Source: Chloroflexota bacterium (GTDB lineage: Bacteria; Chloroflexota; Limnocylindria; P2-11E). Taken from it: 44,892 nucleotides of DNA. Each line of letters begins with the position of its first letter. The first letter of the stretch is position 1. Below the pieces are notes generated by a model that worked only from the letters and a program-made list of their open reading frames with translations, had not been told where the DNA came from and ran no database searches. Positions 23,615 to 32,316 of this stretch are shown in pieces. Where the stretch lies: contig VBDQ01000018.1 in NCBI GenBank assembly GCA_005889075.1, positions 1 through 44,892 on the forward strand, in the 5' to 3' direction. The position numbers and the translations under genes were made by a program.

Positions 23615-24063
23615 GGCGCTCCCGCGAGCGCCGCGAGGAGCCACGGTCGATCCTCCGCTCGGACCCTCACTACGGTCTCGCCGAAACCATCCTTGAGCAC
23701 GAGGGTCCAGTGGCGCGTCGCGAACCGCTGTTCCCCCGAAGGCGTGATGCGGATCACCAGCTCGGTCTCAGGCGCGACGCTCGCCGGGGCTTCCTCCATC
23801 CATAGCCCATCGCCACCCTGCGCAGGCTCGCCTCTCCAGCCGAAGTACTCGATCGAGCGGACGTCGCTTGACCGCGCGCGCTGGATGCGCATCTCGCCAT
23901 CCATCCGCGCGAGCTCCTCGTAGACCGTGACCTGATAGATCGACTGGCGATAGCTATAGAGGAGAGGCTCGTCCGGCGCGAGCGCGCCGACGAACTCGCT
24001 GCGGCCATCGCTCACCGTGAGAACGGGAACGGGGGTGGCGAGGGCCACCCCCGCCGTCGTCAA
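23611..24063 (-). CDS. DUF1850 domain protein linked to TRAP-TAXI transporter
   Basis: 150 aa from a TTG at 24063. The core (EPLLYSYRQSIYQVTVYEEL, then DVRSIEYFGWRGE) fits DUF1850, which occurs next to TAXI-type TRAP transporters; its role is unknown. The TTG start would cut into what looks like a signal peptide. Reading 20 codons further upstream gives a basic n-region and a hydrophobic core (SSALLVLFTATLTTAGVALA), but that stretch has no ATG, GTG or TTG. The only start-like codon there is ATT at 24123, with GGGAG about 9 nt before it. The start is therefore unsettled. It is probably periplasmic. Confidence 0.8.
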   Translation of the reverse strand: MTTAGVALATPVPVLTVSDGRSEFVGALAPDEPLLYSYRQSIYQVTVYEELARMDGEMRIQRARSSDVRSIEYFGWRGEPAQGGDGLWMEEAPASVAPETELVIRITPSGEQRFATRHWTLVLKDGFGETVVRVRAEDRPWLLAALAGAP

Positions 24064-24091
24064 GGTCGCGGTGAAGAGAACGAGAAGCGCG

Positions 24092-25099
24092 CTACTTTTT
24101 CCACGCGCCTTTTGATTTGTAATAGTCGATCGCTCCCTGATGGAAATCGATCGGCGAGCCGACGGTCGCGGTCTCGAGGGTGAGATCGTTCGCCGCGACG
24201 TGGACCTTCACGAGGTCGGCCTTGTTGTCGAACATCGTCGCGAGGATCGCCTGCGCAAGTGCGGGATCGAAGCTCGACGGCACGACCAGGAGATTCGCGA
24301 CGCCTGACACCATCACGTCGGCCGCGGTGTTGTACGTGGTCTTGGGGATCTTGATGGGGAAGTAGAAGTTGCCGTACTTGGCCGACATCTTCTGCACGCT
24401 GTCGGAGAGGTCGAGCATCTTGATCTTCATGCTGGTCGAGATGTCGAGGATCGCGGGCACGGGAAGGCCGCCGCTAAAGAAGAACGCGTCGATCTTGCCG
24501 TCCCTTAGCGCGTTCGCGGAGTCCTGCGCGCCGAGCCGCTGCCGATCGATGTCCTTGCCGGCGTCCATCCCGTAGGCCTCGAAGGTCCGGTTGGCGATGA
24601 CCTCGGTGCCGCTTCCCGCTGACCCGACCGAGACGCGCTTGCCTTTGAGGTCGGTCACGGTGTTGATGCCCGCGGCGTCCTTCACGACGAGGTGGGTGAG
24701 ATTTGAGTACAGGACCGCCAGCGCCTTCGCATCGGCCTTCTTCTCCGGCGGCGCGAAGGAGCCGCTTCCGTTCACGGCGTCGAATGCGGTGTCCGCGAGC
24801 GTGAATGCGACGTCGGCCTTGGCGTCGCGGATCAGTTTCATGTTGTCCACTGACGCCGTCGTCGACTGAGCGCTCGCGGCGGTGCCGAGCTTCTTGTTCA
24901 GAAGCTCCGCGAGTCCGGCGCCGTACACGATGTACACCGCGCCCGTGCCGCCGGTGACGATGTTGAGCGTGCGTCCGGTGAAGTTCGGGGTTCCGGTCGC
25001 GGCGGGAGTCGCCGACGACGACGCGCGCGGCGCGTTGCAGGCGACGGCTACGAGCGCTGCCACCAGGACCGGCGCGAGAGAGCGAGTTAGCGAACGCAT
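24092..25099 (-). CDS. TAXI family TRAP-transporter solute-binding lipoprotein
   Basis: 335 aa. I chose the ATG at 25099 (MRSLTRSLAP) because GGAGG lies 5 nt upstream; a GTG two codons earlier is too close to it. Signal peptide with lipobox VAVAC and a Ser/Ala/Thr linker. The mature domain shows the TAXI hallmarks LNIVTGGTGAVYIVYGAGLAE, TTASVDNMKLI and LKGKRVSVGSAGSGTEV. It captures an anionic substrate for the fused permease. Gene order binding protein, DUF1850, permease is the usual one for this transporter class. Confidence 0.93.
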   Translation of the reverse strand: MRSLTRSLAPVLVAALVAVACNAPRASSSATPAATGTPNFTGRTLNIVTGGTGAVYIVYGAGLAELLNKKLGTAASAQSTTASVDNMKLIRDAKADVAFTLADTAFDAVNGSGSFAPPEKKADAKALAVLYSNLTHLVVKDAAGINTVTDLKGKRVSVGSAGSGTEVIANRTFEAYGMDAGKDIDRQRLGAQDSANALRDGKIDAFFFSGGLPVPAILDISTSMKIKMLDLSDSVQKMSAKYGNFYFPIKIPKTTYNTAADVMVSGVANLLVVPSSFDPALAQAILATMFDNKADLVKVHVAANDLTLETATVGSPIDFHQGAIDYYKSKGAWKK

Positions 25100-25127
25100 A
25101 TCCACCTCCGCGGCGAACGCGCGGAGT

Positions 25128-25604
25128 CTACGTCGCCCGCGGTCGGCGGAGCCGGATCATGCGCCGCTCCTCTGCCGCCTCCAACCGCCGTCGCTCCTCG
25201 TCGGTCTCAGCGACGAGCGGCGGTAGCGGCACCGGCCGGCCGCGATCGTCGGTCGCGACGAAGACCAGATAGGCCGACGCGACGTGCGCGACCTTCCCGC
25301 TGAGCATGTCCTCGGCATCGACGCGGACACCGACCTCCATGCTGGTCCGTCCGACGTGGTTGACCGAGGCTCGAGCCGTCACGAGGTTGCCGACGTAGAC
25401 CGGCGCGGTGAACGAAAGCTCGTCGATGCGCGCCGTGACCACGCGAGCGCGAGCGTGGCGCGTGGCGGCGGCGCCGGCGGCTGAGTCGATCAGCTTCATG
25501 ATCTCGCCGCCGTGCACGTTGCCGTATGGATTGGCATCCGAGGGCAGCATCATCCGCGACATCACCGTCTTCGAGCTCGCGACGGTCTTCGCCTCGAGCG
25601 GCAC
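25128..25604 (-). CDS. Acyl-CoA thioesterase, hot-dog fold (YciA-like)
   Basis: 158 aa from GTG 25604. The hot-dog motif NPYGNVHGGEIMKLIDSAAG contains the conserved Asn, His-Gly-Gly and the acidic Asp, and the central sheet reads YVGNLVTARASVNHVGRTSMEVGV. It hydrolyses acyl-CoA thioesters in the cytoplasm. An Arg/Glu-rich C-terminal helix (DEERRRLEAAEERR) follows, as in some family members. An ATG at MSRMMLPSD would be too late by a few residues but is possible. It is divergent from the dUTPase-like gene with only 29 bp between. Confidence 0.88.
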   Translation of the reverse strand: MPLEAKTVASSKTVMSRMMLPSDANPYGNVHGGEIMKLIDSAAGAAATRHARARVVTARIDELSFTAPVYVGNLVTARASVNHVGRTSMEVGVRVDAEDMLSGKVAHVASAYLVFVATDDRGRPVPLPPLVAETDEERRRLEAAEERRMIRLRRPRAT

Positions 25605-25633
25605 GCGGGCGATTCTGTCACTAGCATCGCCGC
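25605..25633. promoter_or_regulatory. 29-bp divergent gap, possibly two leaderless promoters
   Basis: Two genes point away from each other with only 29 bp between their GTG codons. No ribosome-binding site is visible on either side. A TAGCAT on the plus strand and a CAGAAT on the minus strand each lie about 10 nt before a start codon, which is where the -10 box of a leaderless transcript would be. Weak matches only. Confidence 0.3.
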
Positions 25634-26143
25634 GTGACCGTTCTCTCTCGCGAGGAGCTTCGCGCCGCCCTCGCGGGCTCACCGCCTCTCGTCGAAGATC
25701 TCGATCCGCACGTCCAGCTCCAGCCGAGCGGAGTCGACCTCCGTGTCGAGCGCGTGCAGCTGTTGAGCTCACCGGGTCTGCTCGGCGCGGCGGACACCGT
25801 CCGCGAGCCTGCGGCCCGCGAGGATGTGCAGATGGACAAGGACGGCTGGTGGGATCTGCACCGGGGTGGATACGTGATCACCTATCGCGAACGGGTCAAT
25901 CTGCCGAACGACCTCATCGCGCTCGTGCATCCGCGCTCGAGCCTGCTTCGATCGGGTGTGACGATCCATGGCGCGGTCTGGGACCCGGGCTACTCGGGAC
26001 GCGGCGAAGGCCTTCTCTCTGTGCATAACTCGCGTGGCTATCGCCTGCAGCGCGGCGCGCGGGTCGCGCAGCTCGTGTTCTTTCGTCTCTCCAGCCCGAC
26101 GGACGAGCCGTACCGCGGTCGCTATCACGGCGAGAACGCTTGA
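25634..26143 (+). CDS. dCTP deaminase/dUTPase-family protein
   Basis: 169 aa from a GTG. The trimeric dUTPase/Dcd fold is shown by SGVDLRVERV, the nucleotide-binding HPRSSLLRSGVTIHG, WDPGYSGRGEG and the C-terminal GARVAQLVFFRL. It removes dUTP, or deaminates dCTP to dUTP, keeping uracil out of DNA; which of the two cannot be decided by eye. It is the first gene of a plus-strand set. Its TGA overlaps the ATG of the following hydrolase by one base. Confidence 0.85.
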   Translation: MTVLSREELRAALAGSPPLVEDLDPHVQLQPSGVDLRVERVQLLSSPGLLGAADTVREPAAREDVQMDKDGWWDLHRGGYVITYRERVNLPNDLIALVHPRSSLLRSGVTIHGAVWDPGYSGRGEGLLSVHNSRGYRLQRGARVAQLVFFRLSSPTDEPYRGRYHGENA

Positions 26144-26967
26144 TGCGAATGGGTGGCTTCGCCCCCCAAGCCCCCGGGCTGAGCGCCCCGACCGTTCTGC
26201 CGCCGCCGACGGGCGCGCGCGTCGAGCGCGACCTCGTCTACCGCACCGAGGACGGCCGCTCGCTTCGCCTCGACATCTACCGACCACCGCGCGCGGGGAC
26301 GTTCCCGGTCGTGTTCCTGGTCAACGGCGATGCGCCTGAGGAGATCATCGCGACGGCCAAGGACTGGGGTGTGTTCCGCTCGTACGGGGAGCACCTCGCC
26401 GCGCGCGGCATCGTCGGCGTGCCGTTCAACCATCGGTCCGGGGTGGGCGGCCAGTTCGCGGCCGAACAGGCCGCGGAGGTCCGGGCCGCCGTCGCCTTCG
26501 TACGCGAGCGAGCCGCGCAATACGAGGTCGATCCGATGCGTATCGGGCTCTGGGTCTTCTCCGCCGGAGGACCGTTCGGGCTTGCTCCACTCTTACAACG
26601 GCGCCCCGACTGGCTGCGCTGCGCCGCGGGCTTCTACACGATCTGGGATCTCGAGCCGTACCGCGATCAGCTCCGGCCGCCGATCGACGAGCGCATCCGC
26701 CGCTGGTCGGCGATCACGGCGCTCGATCCGGATACGCCCGACCTGCCGCCGTTGCTCGTCGCCCGCGCGGGCCGCGACCGCCCCGCGATCCTGATAGGTA
26801 CCGACACGTTCATCCACCGCGCCCGGGAGCGCGGCGTCGACCTGGTGGTCCTCGACCATCCCGACGGGCAGCACGGGTTCGACACGCGCGACGACGACGA
26901 GCGCTCGCGCGAGATCATCGACGAGACGCTCACGTTCTTCGCAAGGCATCTCGAGGCGGGACAATGA
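26143..26967 (+). CDS. Alpha/beta hydrolase (dienelactone-hydrolase-like)
   Basis: 274 aa. Core alpha/beta-hydrolase text: RLDIYRPPRAGTFPVVFLVNG, then the nucleophile elbow WVFSAGGPFG with Ser, and a late acidic/His pair near DHPDGQHGFDTRDDD. It would hydrolyse an ester or similar bond in the cytoplasm. The first 14 residues (MRMGGFAPQAPGLS) are encoded by the same C-rich repeat seen at 5722-5764 and have no homology, so they look like an add-on, or the real start lies elsewhere. It is followed by the CDGSH gene through an ATGA overlap. Confidence 0.83.
   Translation: MRMGGFAPQAPGLSAPTVLPPPTGARVERDLVYRTEDGRSLRLDIYRPPRAGTFPVVFLVNGDAPEEIIATAKDWGVFRSYGEHLAARGIVGVPFNHRSGVGGQFAAEQAAEVRAAVAFVRERAAQYEVDPMRIGLWVFSAGGPFGLAPLLQRRPDWLRCAAGFYTIWDLEPYRDQLRPPIDERIRRWSAITALDPDTPDLPPLLVARAGRDRPAILIGTDTFIHRARERGVDLVVLDHPDGQHGFDTRDDDERSREIIDETLTFFARHLEAGQ
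26161..26176. repeat. Third copy of the C-rich short repeat
   Basis: GCCCCCCAAGCCCCCG, identical over 16 bases to the copy at 5722. It lies within the first codons of the alpha/beta hydrolase gene and encodes the non-homologous N-terminal residues there. Confidence 0.7.
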
Positions 26968-27191
26968 GCGGACCCACGATCCGTATGGAGACCAACGGCC
27001 CTTACGTCGTCACCGGGCCGATCACGATCCTCGACGCCGAAGGGAACGAGCATCACGTCGCCGAGGGCCGCACCGTCAAGCTCTGCCGCTGCGGGCACTC
27101 CGGGAAGAAGCCGTTCTGCGATGAGACCCACCGCCGAGTCGACTTCGTCTCTCGACCCGCCTTCCTTCCCGAGGAACAGGAGACCCGCTGA
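26964..27191 (+). CDS. CDGSH-type iron-sulfur protein
   Basis: 75 aa. One CDGSH-like motif, CRCGHSGKKPFCDETH, gives the 3Cys-1His ligands Cys41, Cys43, Cys52 and His56 for a redox-active [2Fe-2S] cluster of the mitoNEET type. The N-terminal beta half (GPYVVTGPITILDAEG) is typical of bacterial single-motif members. Cytoplasmic; function in redox or iron-sulfur transfer is known only in general terms. It is translationally coupled to both neighbours: ATGA with the hydrolase and CTGA with the glycosyltransferase. Confidence 0.93.
   Translation: MSGPTIRMETNGPYVVTGPITILDAEGNEHHVAEGRTVKLCRCGHSGKKPFCDETHRRVDFVSRPAFLPEEQETR
27188..27191 (+). other. CTGA stop/start overlap
   Basis: TGA of the CDGSH gene overlaps CTG, the only plausible start of the glycosyltransferase. 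Confidence 0.65.
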
Positions 27192-28630
27192 GCCGGTCGC
27201 GCGACCTCGCGATCGCGGCGCTCATCGGCCTCGTCGTCGCCGCCACCCGGCTCCCGTTCGCGACCTCGGCTCTCTGGTCGTGGGATTCGGTCCTCTATGC
27301 GAGAGCGCTCGAGCTCGGCTACCGGCAGGGGATCGACATCGCGGAACAGCGACCGCAGGCTCCGGGATACGTTTTCTACGTCGCGCTCGCGTCGCTCGTC
27401 CGGCAGCTCACCCACGACAGCAATTCCGCGCTCGTCGCCGTGAGCATCGTCGCTTCTGGTCTCGCCGCCGCCACCGCGTATCTCGTCGCGCGCCGCTTCG
27501 CCCGATCCGGAGCCGCGTGCGCCGGTGCGCTCGGCCTGGGACTCTCTCCGATCGCGTGGACCTTCGGTGAGACTGCCGTCCCCTACGAGCTGCTCGCACT
27601 CGGATCGATCTCGATCGCCGGCGCGTTCCACGCATCGAGAGGTCGGCCAGATCGCACGATCGCGGCCTCGCTCCTCTGGGGTCTCGCGGCCGGCTTTCGC
27701 CAAGACCTCTTGGTCATCCTCGGGCCGCTGTGGCTCTGGACGATCGCGCCCGTAGCGTGGCGCGACCGTGCGATCGCTGCCGGGTCGGTCGCCGCGGGTT
27801 GCCTGTTCTGGCTCGTGCCATCCGCACTCGGTTCCGGCGGGCTCGACGGCTACGTCGCCGCGCTTACGGCGCAGGCCGGCCGCGTCGAAACGATGTCACC
27901 GATCGCGTCCGGTGCCCCGCAGCTGGTCAGCAATCTCTCGCTCTCGGCCTATGGACTCTTCTGGGGCAGCCTCGCCGTCGGGTTGGTCATGCTCGTGCGC
28001 GGTCTCGCGCGGCTTGCGGCGGTCGGGCGATCGCCCAATGCGACGTTCTTCGCACTCTGGATCGTTCCCGCGCTCGTTTTCTACACCTTCGTGCATACCG
28101 GCGATCCGGCGTACGTGCTGTCGGTCCTGCCCGCGATCTTCGTCGCCTTCGCGGCTTGGCTCGACGCGATCGGCGCGGGACGTCCGTGGGCGATCGCTTT
28201 GGGGACGGTGGTCGCGGTCGCGCAGGGTGCGTTCTTCATCGTCACGGGGCCGTACGGCCTATCGGCTGAGGCGCTCGCCGCCCACGACCGCTCGGTCCAC
28301 GAGCTCGTCGCCGTCACGACCGCGACCCCCGCCCGCGGATCGGTCGTCGTCGCGCAGTCGGGATATCTCACCGCGATCTACTACGCACGCGACCGTCCGG
28401 TCCGGTACAGCGGCGCGACCCCCGAAGTGCTCGATCGCAGCGTGCGCGCCGAGCCGCCGCCATCCGTGCGGACGACGGTGATCGTGTTCGGCGGCGGCGT
28501 GAAGCTCGACGGCGTGATCCCGACATCGCTCTCTGCCACCGGATCGATCCAGCTTTTTGTCGTTGATGCCGGCATTTCCTATCCGATCCCGCTTTACGAT
28601 CTCGAGGTTGAGCCGGCTTCAATCCCCTGA
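27188..28630 (+). CDS. GT-C-fold membrane glycosyltransferase (PMT/ArnT-like), CTG start
   Basis: 480 aa with about ten or eleven membrane helices. The N-terminal first loop WSWDSVLYARALEL has the conserved acidic residue of GT-C enzymes that use a polyprenyl-phosphate sugar. A later GFRQDLLVILGPLWLW resembles the PMT_2 family. Homology starts before the first ATG/GTG/TTG in frame (a GTG at 27440), because helix 1 and the catalytic loop lie upstream. The only plausible start is CTG 27188, in a CTGA overlap with the CDGSH gene. It would transfer a sugar on the outer face of the membrane; acceptor unknown. Confidence 0.85.
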   Translation: MSRSRDLAIAALIGLVVAATRLPFATSALWSWDSVLYARALELGYRQGIDIAEQRPQAPGYVFYVALASLVRQLTHDSNSALVAVSIVASGLAAATAYLVARRFARSGAACAGALGLGLSPIAWTFGETAVPYELLALGSISIAGAFHASRGRPDRTIAASLLWGLAAGFRQDLLVILGPLWLWTIAPVAWRDRAIAAGSVAAGCLFWLVPSALGSGGLDGYVAALTAQAGRVETMSPIASGAPQLVSNLSLSAYGLFWGSLAVGLVMLVRGLARLAAVGRSPNATFFALWIVPALVFYTFVHTGDPAYVLSVLPAIFVAFAAWLDAIGAGRPWAIALGTVVAVAQGAFFIVTGPYGLSAEALAAHDRSVHELVAVTTATPARGSVVVAQSGYLTAIYYARDRPVRYSGATPEVLDRSVRAEPPPSVRTTVIVFGGGVKLDGVIPTSLSATGSIQLFVVDAGISYPIPLYDLEVEPASIP

Positions 28631-30635
28631 GGCGCGGCTCTTCCTGACGAGCGCGATCGTTCTCTTCGCCGAGCTCGTCTTCATCCGCTGGGTCCCGGCG
28701 AACGTGGTGTACGTGACGTTCTTCTCGAATCTGGTCCTCATGGCGAGCTTCCTGGGGATCGGCGTCGGCATCCTGCTCGGGCGGCGCTTCGAGCCGCCTC
28801 GGTTGCCCTTCTGGGCACCGCTCCTCGTCATCACGACGCTCTTCATCCTCGCGGTGAAGATCGACTTCCGGCCGGTTCTGGCAGGAAGCGTCCTCGCGCA
28901 GCTCGCCGCGAGCCACGTCGCGGACCCGAACTACTTCGTTCTGCCGATCATCTTCGTGCTCGTGGCCGGCCTGATGGCGGCGCTGGCGATGCCGCTCGGT
29001 CCACTTCTGCGCGCGATGCCCCCGCTGCGCGCGTACGCCATCGACATCGCGGGCTCCATCGCGGGGATCGCCGCCTTCGCGCTCTGCTCCGCGCTCAGCT
29101 TGCCGCCGCCGGTCTGGTTCGCCACGCTCGGGGTCGCGCTCGCGGCGCGCGGTGGCCTGCGTCCGAGCGGAGGCGGCTCGCTGCTCGGCTTCGCCTCGGT
29201 CGCGACCGTGGTCGCCGCGACGATCGTTCTGCAGGCGGTCGTCGGCGACATCTGGTCGCCCTACTACCGGATCACGATGTTCTTCCCCGACAACGGCGCC
29301 CCGTTCCTCGCGGTCAATGGGATCCCTCATCAGAACTTCTATCCCCTGAATTCGCCGCAGCGCGAGGCCTTCTACGACCAGGTCTACCGGTGGTTCCCGA
29401 ACCGGACGTTCGCGCGCGTGCTGGTGATCGGGGCCGGCAATGGGACCGACGTCGATGGCGCGCTCGCGCGAGGCGCAACGAGCGTCGACGCCGTCGAGAT
29501 CGACCCGCGCATCCTGGATCTCGGCGAACGCCTCCATCCCGACCGGCCCTACGCGGATCCTCGCGTGCGCGAGATCGTCGACGACGGGCGGGCCGTCCTG
29601 CGTCGCACCGATCAGACCTACGACCTCATCGTTCTCGCGCTGACCGATTCGCTCACCCTCTCGAGCACCGCGGCGAACCTGCGCCTGGAGTCGTTCCTTT
29701 ACACGGAGGAATCGCTCGCCGAGGCGCGTGATCATCTCGCGCCCGACGGCGTGCTCGTCATCTACAACTACTACGACCAGCCCTTCCTCATCGGGAAGCT
29801 CGCCGGCATGCTGAATGACGTCTTCGGTGCGCCGCCGATCGTCCGCACCTACGCGGGCCCGCGCAACCCGGGCGCGGCGTTCGCCGACGGGCCCGGGGTC
29901 ACGACGGCGCGATCCCTCGGCGACGCGGTGGACCACATCGATGGGGCCGGCGCGCTTCGGCCTGCGACCGACGACTGGCCGTTTCTCTACCTCGAGACGC
30001 CGAGCATCGCCGGCTACTACATCGTCGTGCTCGCGATGGCTCTGCTCATCGCGGCGGCCGCGGTCCTAATCGCGGCGCGCATCGCAGGGACGGAGCTGCG
30101 GCGGACGAGTCCGCACTTCTTCGCCCTCGGCGCGGCGTTCCTGCTCCTCGAGACCCGGAACCTCGCGACCTTCAGCCTGCTCTTCGGCAGCACCTGGACG
30201 GTCAATGCGCTCGTTTTCGCGGCGATCCTCCTGTCGGTGCTCGCGGCGATCGGCGTTTCGGCGCGGTGGCGCATCCGTGGTCCGATCCCCTACGTCCTTC
30301 TCGCGGCGAGCCTTCTTGCCAACTATCTCGTCCCGCCTGCGACTCTCCTCATCGATCCACCGGTCCTCCGGTATGTGCTCGCGGCGACCCTCGCCTTCCT
30401 CCCGGTGTTCTTCGCGAACCTCGTATTCACCGCGTCGTTCCGTGACACGCGCACCGCCGACATGGCGTTCGCCTCGAACGTCCTCGGCGCCGTCGTCGGC
30501 GGATGTCTCGAGTACGCGGCCCTCGTTATCGGCTATCAGCAGCTCCTGGTGGTCATCGCCGCGCTCTACGCGGGGGCTTTCGTCCTCGCGCGGCTGCGGC
30601 TGCTCGGCGACCGGGACCTAGCGGTCGCCGCCTGA
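28608..30635 (+). CDS. Multi-spanning membrane protein with embedded spermidine-synthase-like domain
   Basis: 675 aa from TTG 28608; an ATG at 28566 is the alternative. About seven N-terminal helices (from [19 protein letters not shown]) precede a soluble Rossmann methyltransferase/spermidine-synthase-like domain at about 250-460, with motif [17 protein letters not shown], acidic [20 protein letters not shown] and [12 protein letters not shown]. About seven more helices follow. Such fused proteins are widespread in environmental bacteria and have no established function; the classical GGGDG binding loop is altered to GAGNGTD. It overlaps the glycosyltransferase by 23 nt and probably works at the membrane with it. 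Its 3' end overlaps hutU on the other strand. Confidence 0.83.
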   Translation: MSRLQSPEARLFLTSAIVLFAELVFIRWVPANVVYVTFFSNLVLMASFLGIGVGILLGRRFEPPRLPFWAPLLVITTLFILAVKIDFRPVLAGSVLAQLAASHVADPNYFVLPIIFVLVAGLMAALAMPLGPLLRAMPPLRAYAIDIAGSIAGIAAFALCSALSLPPPVWFATLGVALAARGGLRPSGGGSLLGFASVATVVAATIVLQAVVGDIWSPYYRITMFFPDNGAPFLAVNGIPHQNFYPLNSPQREAFYDQVYRWFPNRTFARVLVIGAGNGTDVDGALARGATSVDAVEIDPRILDLGERLHPDRPYADPRVREIVDDGRAVLRRTDQTYDLIVLALTDSLTLSSTAANLRLESFLYTEESLAEARDHLAPDGVLVIYNYYDQPFLIGKLAGMLNDVFGAPPIVRTYAGPRNPGAAFADGPGVTTARSLGDAVDHIDGAGALRPATDDWPFLYLETPSIAGYYIVVLAMALLIAAAAVLIAARIAGTELRRTSPHFFALGAAFLLLETRNLATFSLLFGSTWTVNALVFAAILLSVLAAIGVSARWRIRGPIPYVLLAASLLANYLVPPATLLIDPPVLRYVLAATLAFLPVFFANLVFTASFRDTRTADMAFASNVLGAVVGGCLEYAALVIGYQQLLVVIAALYAGAFVLARLRLLGDRDLAVAA

Positions 30636-32276
30636 GGGAAGATCGATCCCGCGTTCGCGCGCGAAGGTGATCGCTTCGGGGTAGCCGGCGTCGGCGTGGC
30701 GCATGACGCCCGTGCCCGGATCGGTAGTAAGAACGCGGCGCAGCTTCTCGCGTCCCAGCGTCGTGCCATCGGCAACGGCGACCATCCCGGCATGCAGCGA
30801 GTTGCCGATGCCGACTCCGCCCCCGTGATGGACCGAGACCCAGGTCGCGCCGGCAGATGTGTTCACCAGGGCATTGAGGATCGGCCAGTCGGCGATCGCG
30901 TCGCTGCCGTCGCGCATGCCTTCCGTCTCGCGGAAGGGCGACGCGACTGAGCCTGAGTCGAGGTGGTCGCGGCCGATGACGATGGGTGCTCCGATCTCGC
31001 CGCCGCGGACGAGGTCGTCGATCGCCTCGCCGAACTCCGCACGCTCGCCGTAGCCCAGCCAGCACACGCGAGCGGGGAGCCCCTGGAACGGAACCCGCTC
31101 CTCGGCGAGGCGGATCCAACGTACGAGCGTCTCGTCGTGCGGGAAGAGCTCCCGCACGAGCCGGTCCGTGCGCCGGATGTCTGCCGGCTCGCCCGAGAGC
31201 GCGACCCAGCGGAACGGCCCGCGCCCTTCGGCGAAGAGCGGGCGGATGTACTCGGGAACGAATCCCGGATAGCTGAAGGCATCGGCGAAGCCGGCCTCCT
31301 TCGCCTCGCCGCGCAGGTTGTTGCCGTAGTCGACGGCGACCGCGCCGTGACGCTGGAGCTGGACGATCGCCTCGCAGTGTCGCGCGATCGAAGCCCGCGC
31401 GCGACGGATGTATTCCTCCGGATCGCGCCGACGCAGCTCCGCAGGGTCGGCGACGCCCGCAGGGACGTAGCCATCGAGCGGATCGTGCGCGCTCGTCTGA
31501 TCGGTCACGACGTCGACGCGCACTTCGCGGCGCACGAGCTCGGGTAGGACGTCCGCTGCGTTCGCGATCAGTCCGATGCTGCGCGGCGTCCGACTCTTCC
31601 GATACGTGTCGAACTTGAGCAGCACATCCTCGAGCGAGATGGCGATCTCGTCGAGGAAGCCCTGCTTCAAGCGGCGCATTGCGCGATCCGGATCCACCTC
31701 GATCACGAGGCCGATCCCTTCGTTCATCGTGATGGCCATCGGCTGTGCACCGCCCATCCCGCCGAGACCGGCCGTCACGACGACCTTCCCCGCGAGCGAC
31801 CCGCCGAAGTGACGCTTCGCGATGGCCGCGAACGTCTCGTAGGTGCCCTGCAGGATCCCCTGCGTCCCGATGTAGATCCAGGATCCCGCGGTCATCTGCC
31901 CGTACATCGTCAAGCCCGCGTCCTCCAGGCGGCGAAACTCGTCCCACGTCGCCCAGCGCGGGACGATGAGCGCGTTCGCGATGAGGACTCGCGGCGCCCA
32001 CTCGTGCGTGCGGAAGACGCCAACCGGCTTGCCCGACTGCACGAGCAGCGTCTCGTCGCTCCGCAGCCGACGCAGCGTCTCGAGGATGCGGTCGAACGCG
32101 CGCCAGGACCGCGCCGCGCGGCCCGTGGCGCCGTAGACGATGAGCTCATCGGGCTTCTCGGCGACATCCGGATCGAGGTTGTTCTGGATCATCCGGAACG
32201 CGGCCTCCTGCGGCCACGCGAGGCAGTGCAGCTCGGTCCCTCGCGGTGCGCGGACGGTGCGCGTGGCGATGCTCAT
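30618..32276 (-). CDS. hutU: Urocanate hydratase family protein
   Basis: 552 aa, full family length. Visible marks: [11 protein letters not shown] at 48-58, NAD-binding [13 protein letters not shown] at 169-181, active-site Cys405 in [23 protein letters not shown] at 435-447 and HHGGGVGIG at 483-491. It adds water to urocanate in histidine breakdown, giving 4-imidazolone-5-propanoate, using tightly bound NAD+ as electrophile. No hutH, hutI or hutG is nearby. Instead it ends a minus-strand set with a peptide-type permease, MFS transporter and C45 acylase, so a urocanate-like compound is also possible. Relatives acting on thiourocanate exist. Confidence 0.92.
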   Translation of the reverse strand: MSIATRTVRAPRGTELHCLAWPQEAAFRMIQNNLDPDVAEKPDELIVYGATGRAARSWRAFDRILETLRRLRSDETLLVQSGKPVGVFRTHEWAPRVLIANALIVPRWATWDEFRRLEDAGLTMYGQMTAGSWIYIGTQGILQGTYETFAAIAKRHFGGSLAGKVVVTAGLGGMGGAQPMAITMNEGIGLVIEVDPDRAMRRLKQGFLDEIAISLEDVLLKFDTYRKSRTPRSIGLIANAADVLPELVRREVRVDVVTDQTSAHDPLDGYVPAGVADPAELRRRDPEEYIRRARASIARHCEAIVQLQRHGAVAVDYGNNLRGEAKEAGFADAFSYPGFVPEYIRPLFAEGRGPFRWVALSGEPADIRRTDRLVRELFPHDETLVRWIRLAEERVPFQGLPARVCWLGYGERAEFGEAIDDLVRGGEIGAPIVIGRDHLDSGSVASPFRETEGMRDGSDAIADWPILNALVNTSAGATWVSVHHGGGVGIGNSLHAGMVAVADGTTLGREKLRRVLTTDPGTGVMRHADAGYPEAITFARERGIDLPSGGDR

Positions 32277-32316
32277 GACTTCGATTCTCCTCCTCGGTCA
32301 CCTGGCTGCTTCTGGA

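Noticed and set aside
22706-23923. Plus-strand open frame of about 400 codons opposite the TRAP permease
   Set aside because: Charged low-complexity shadow; the minus strand encodes a clear TRAP permease and DUF1850 protein.
28368-29936. Minus-strand open frame of about 520 codons opposite the glycosyltransferase and membrane protein
   Set aside because: No motif, Arg/Glu-rich; both plus-strand genes are convincing membrane proteins.
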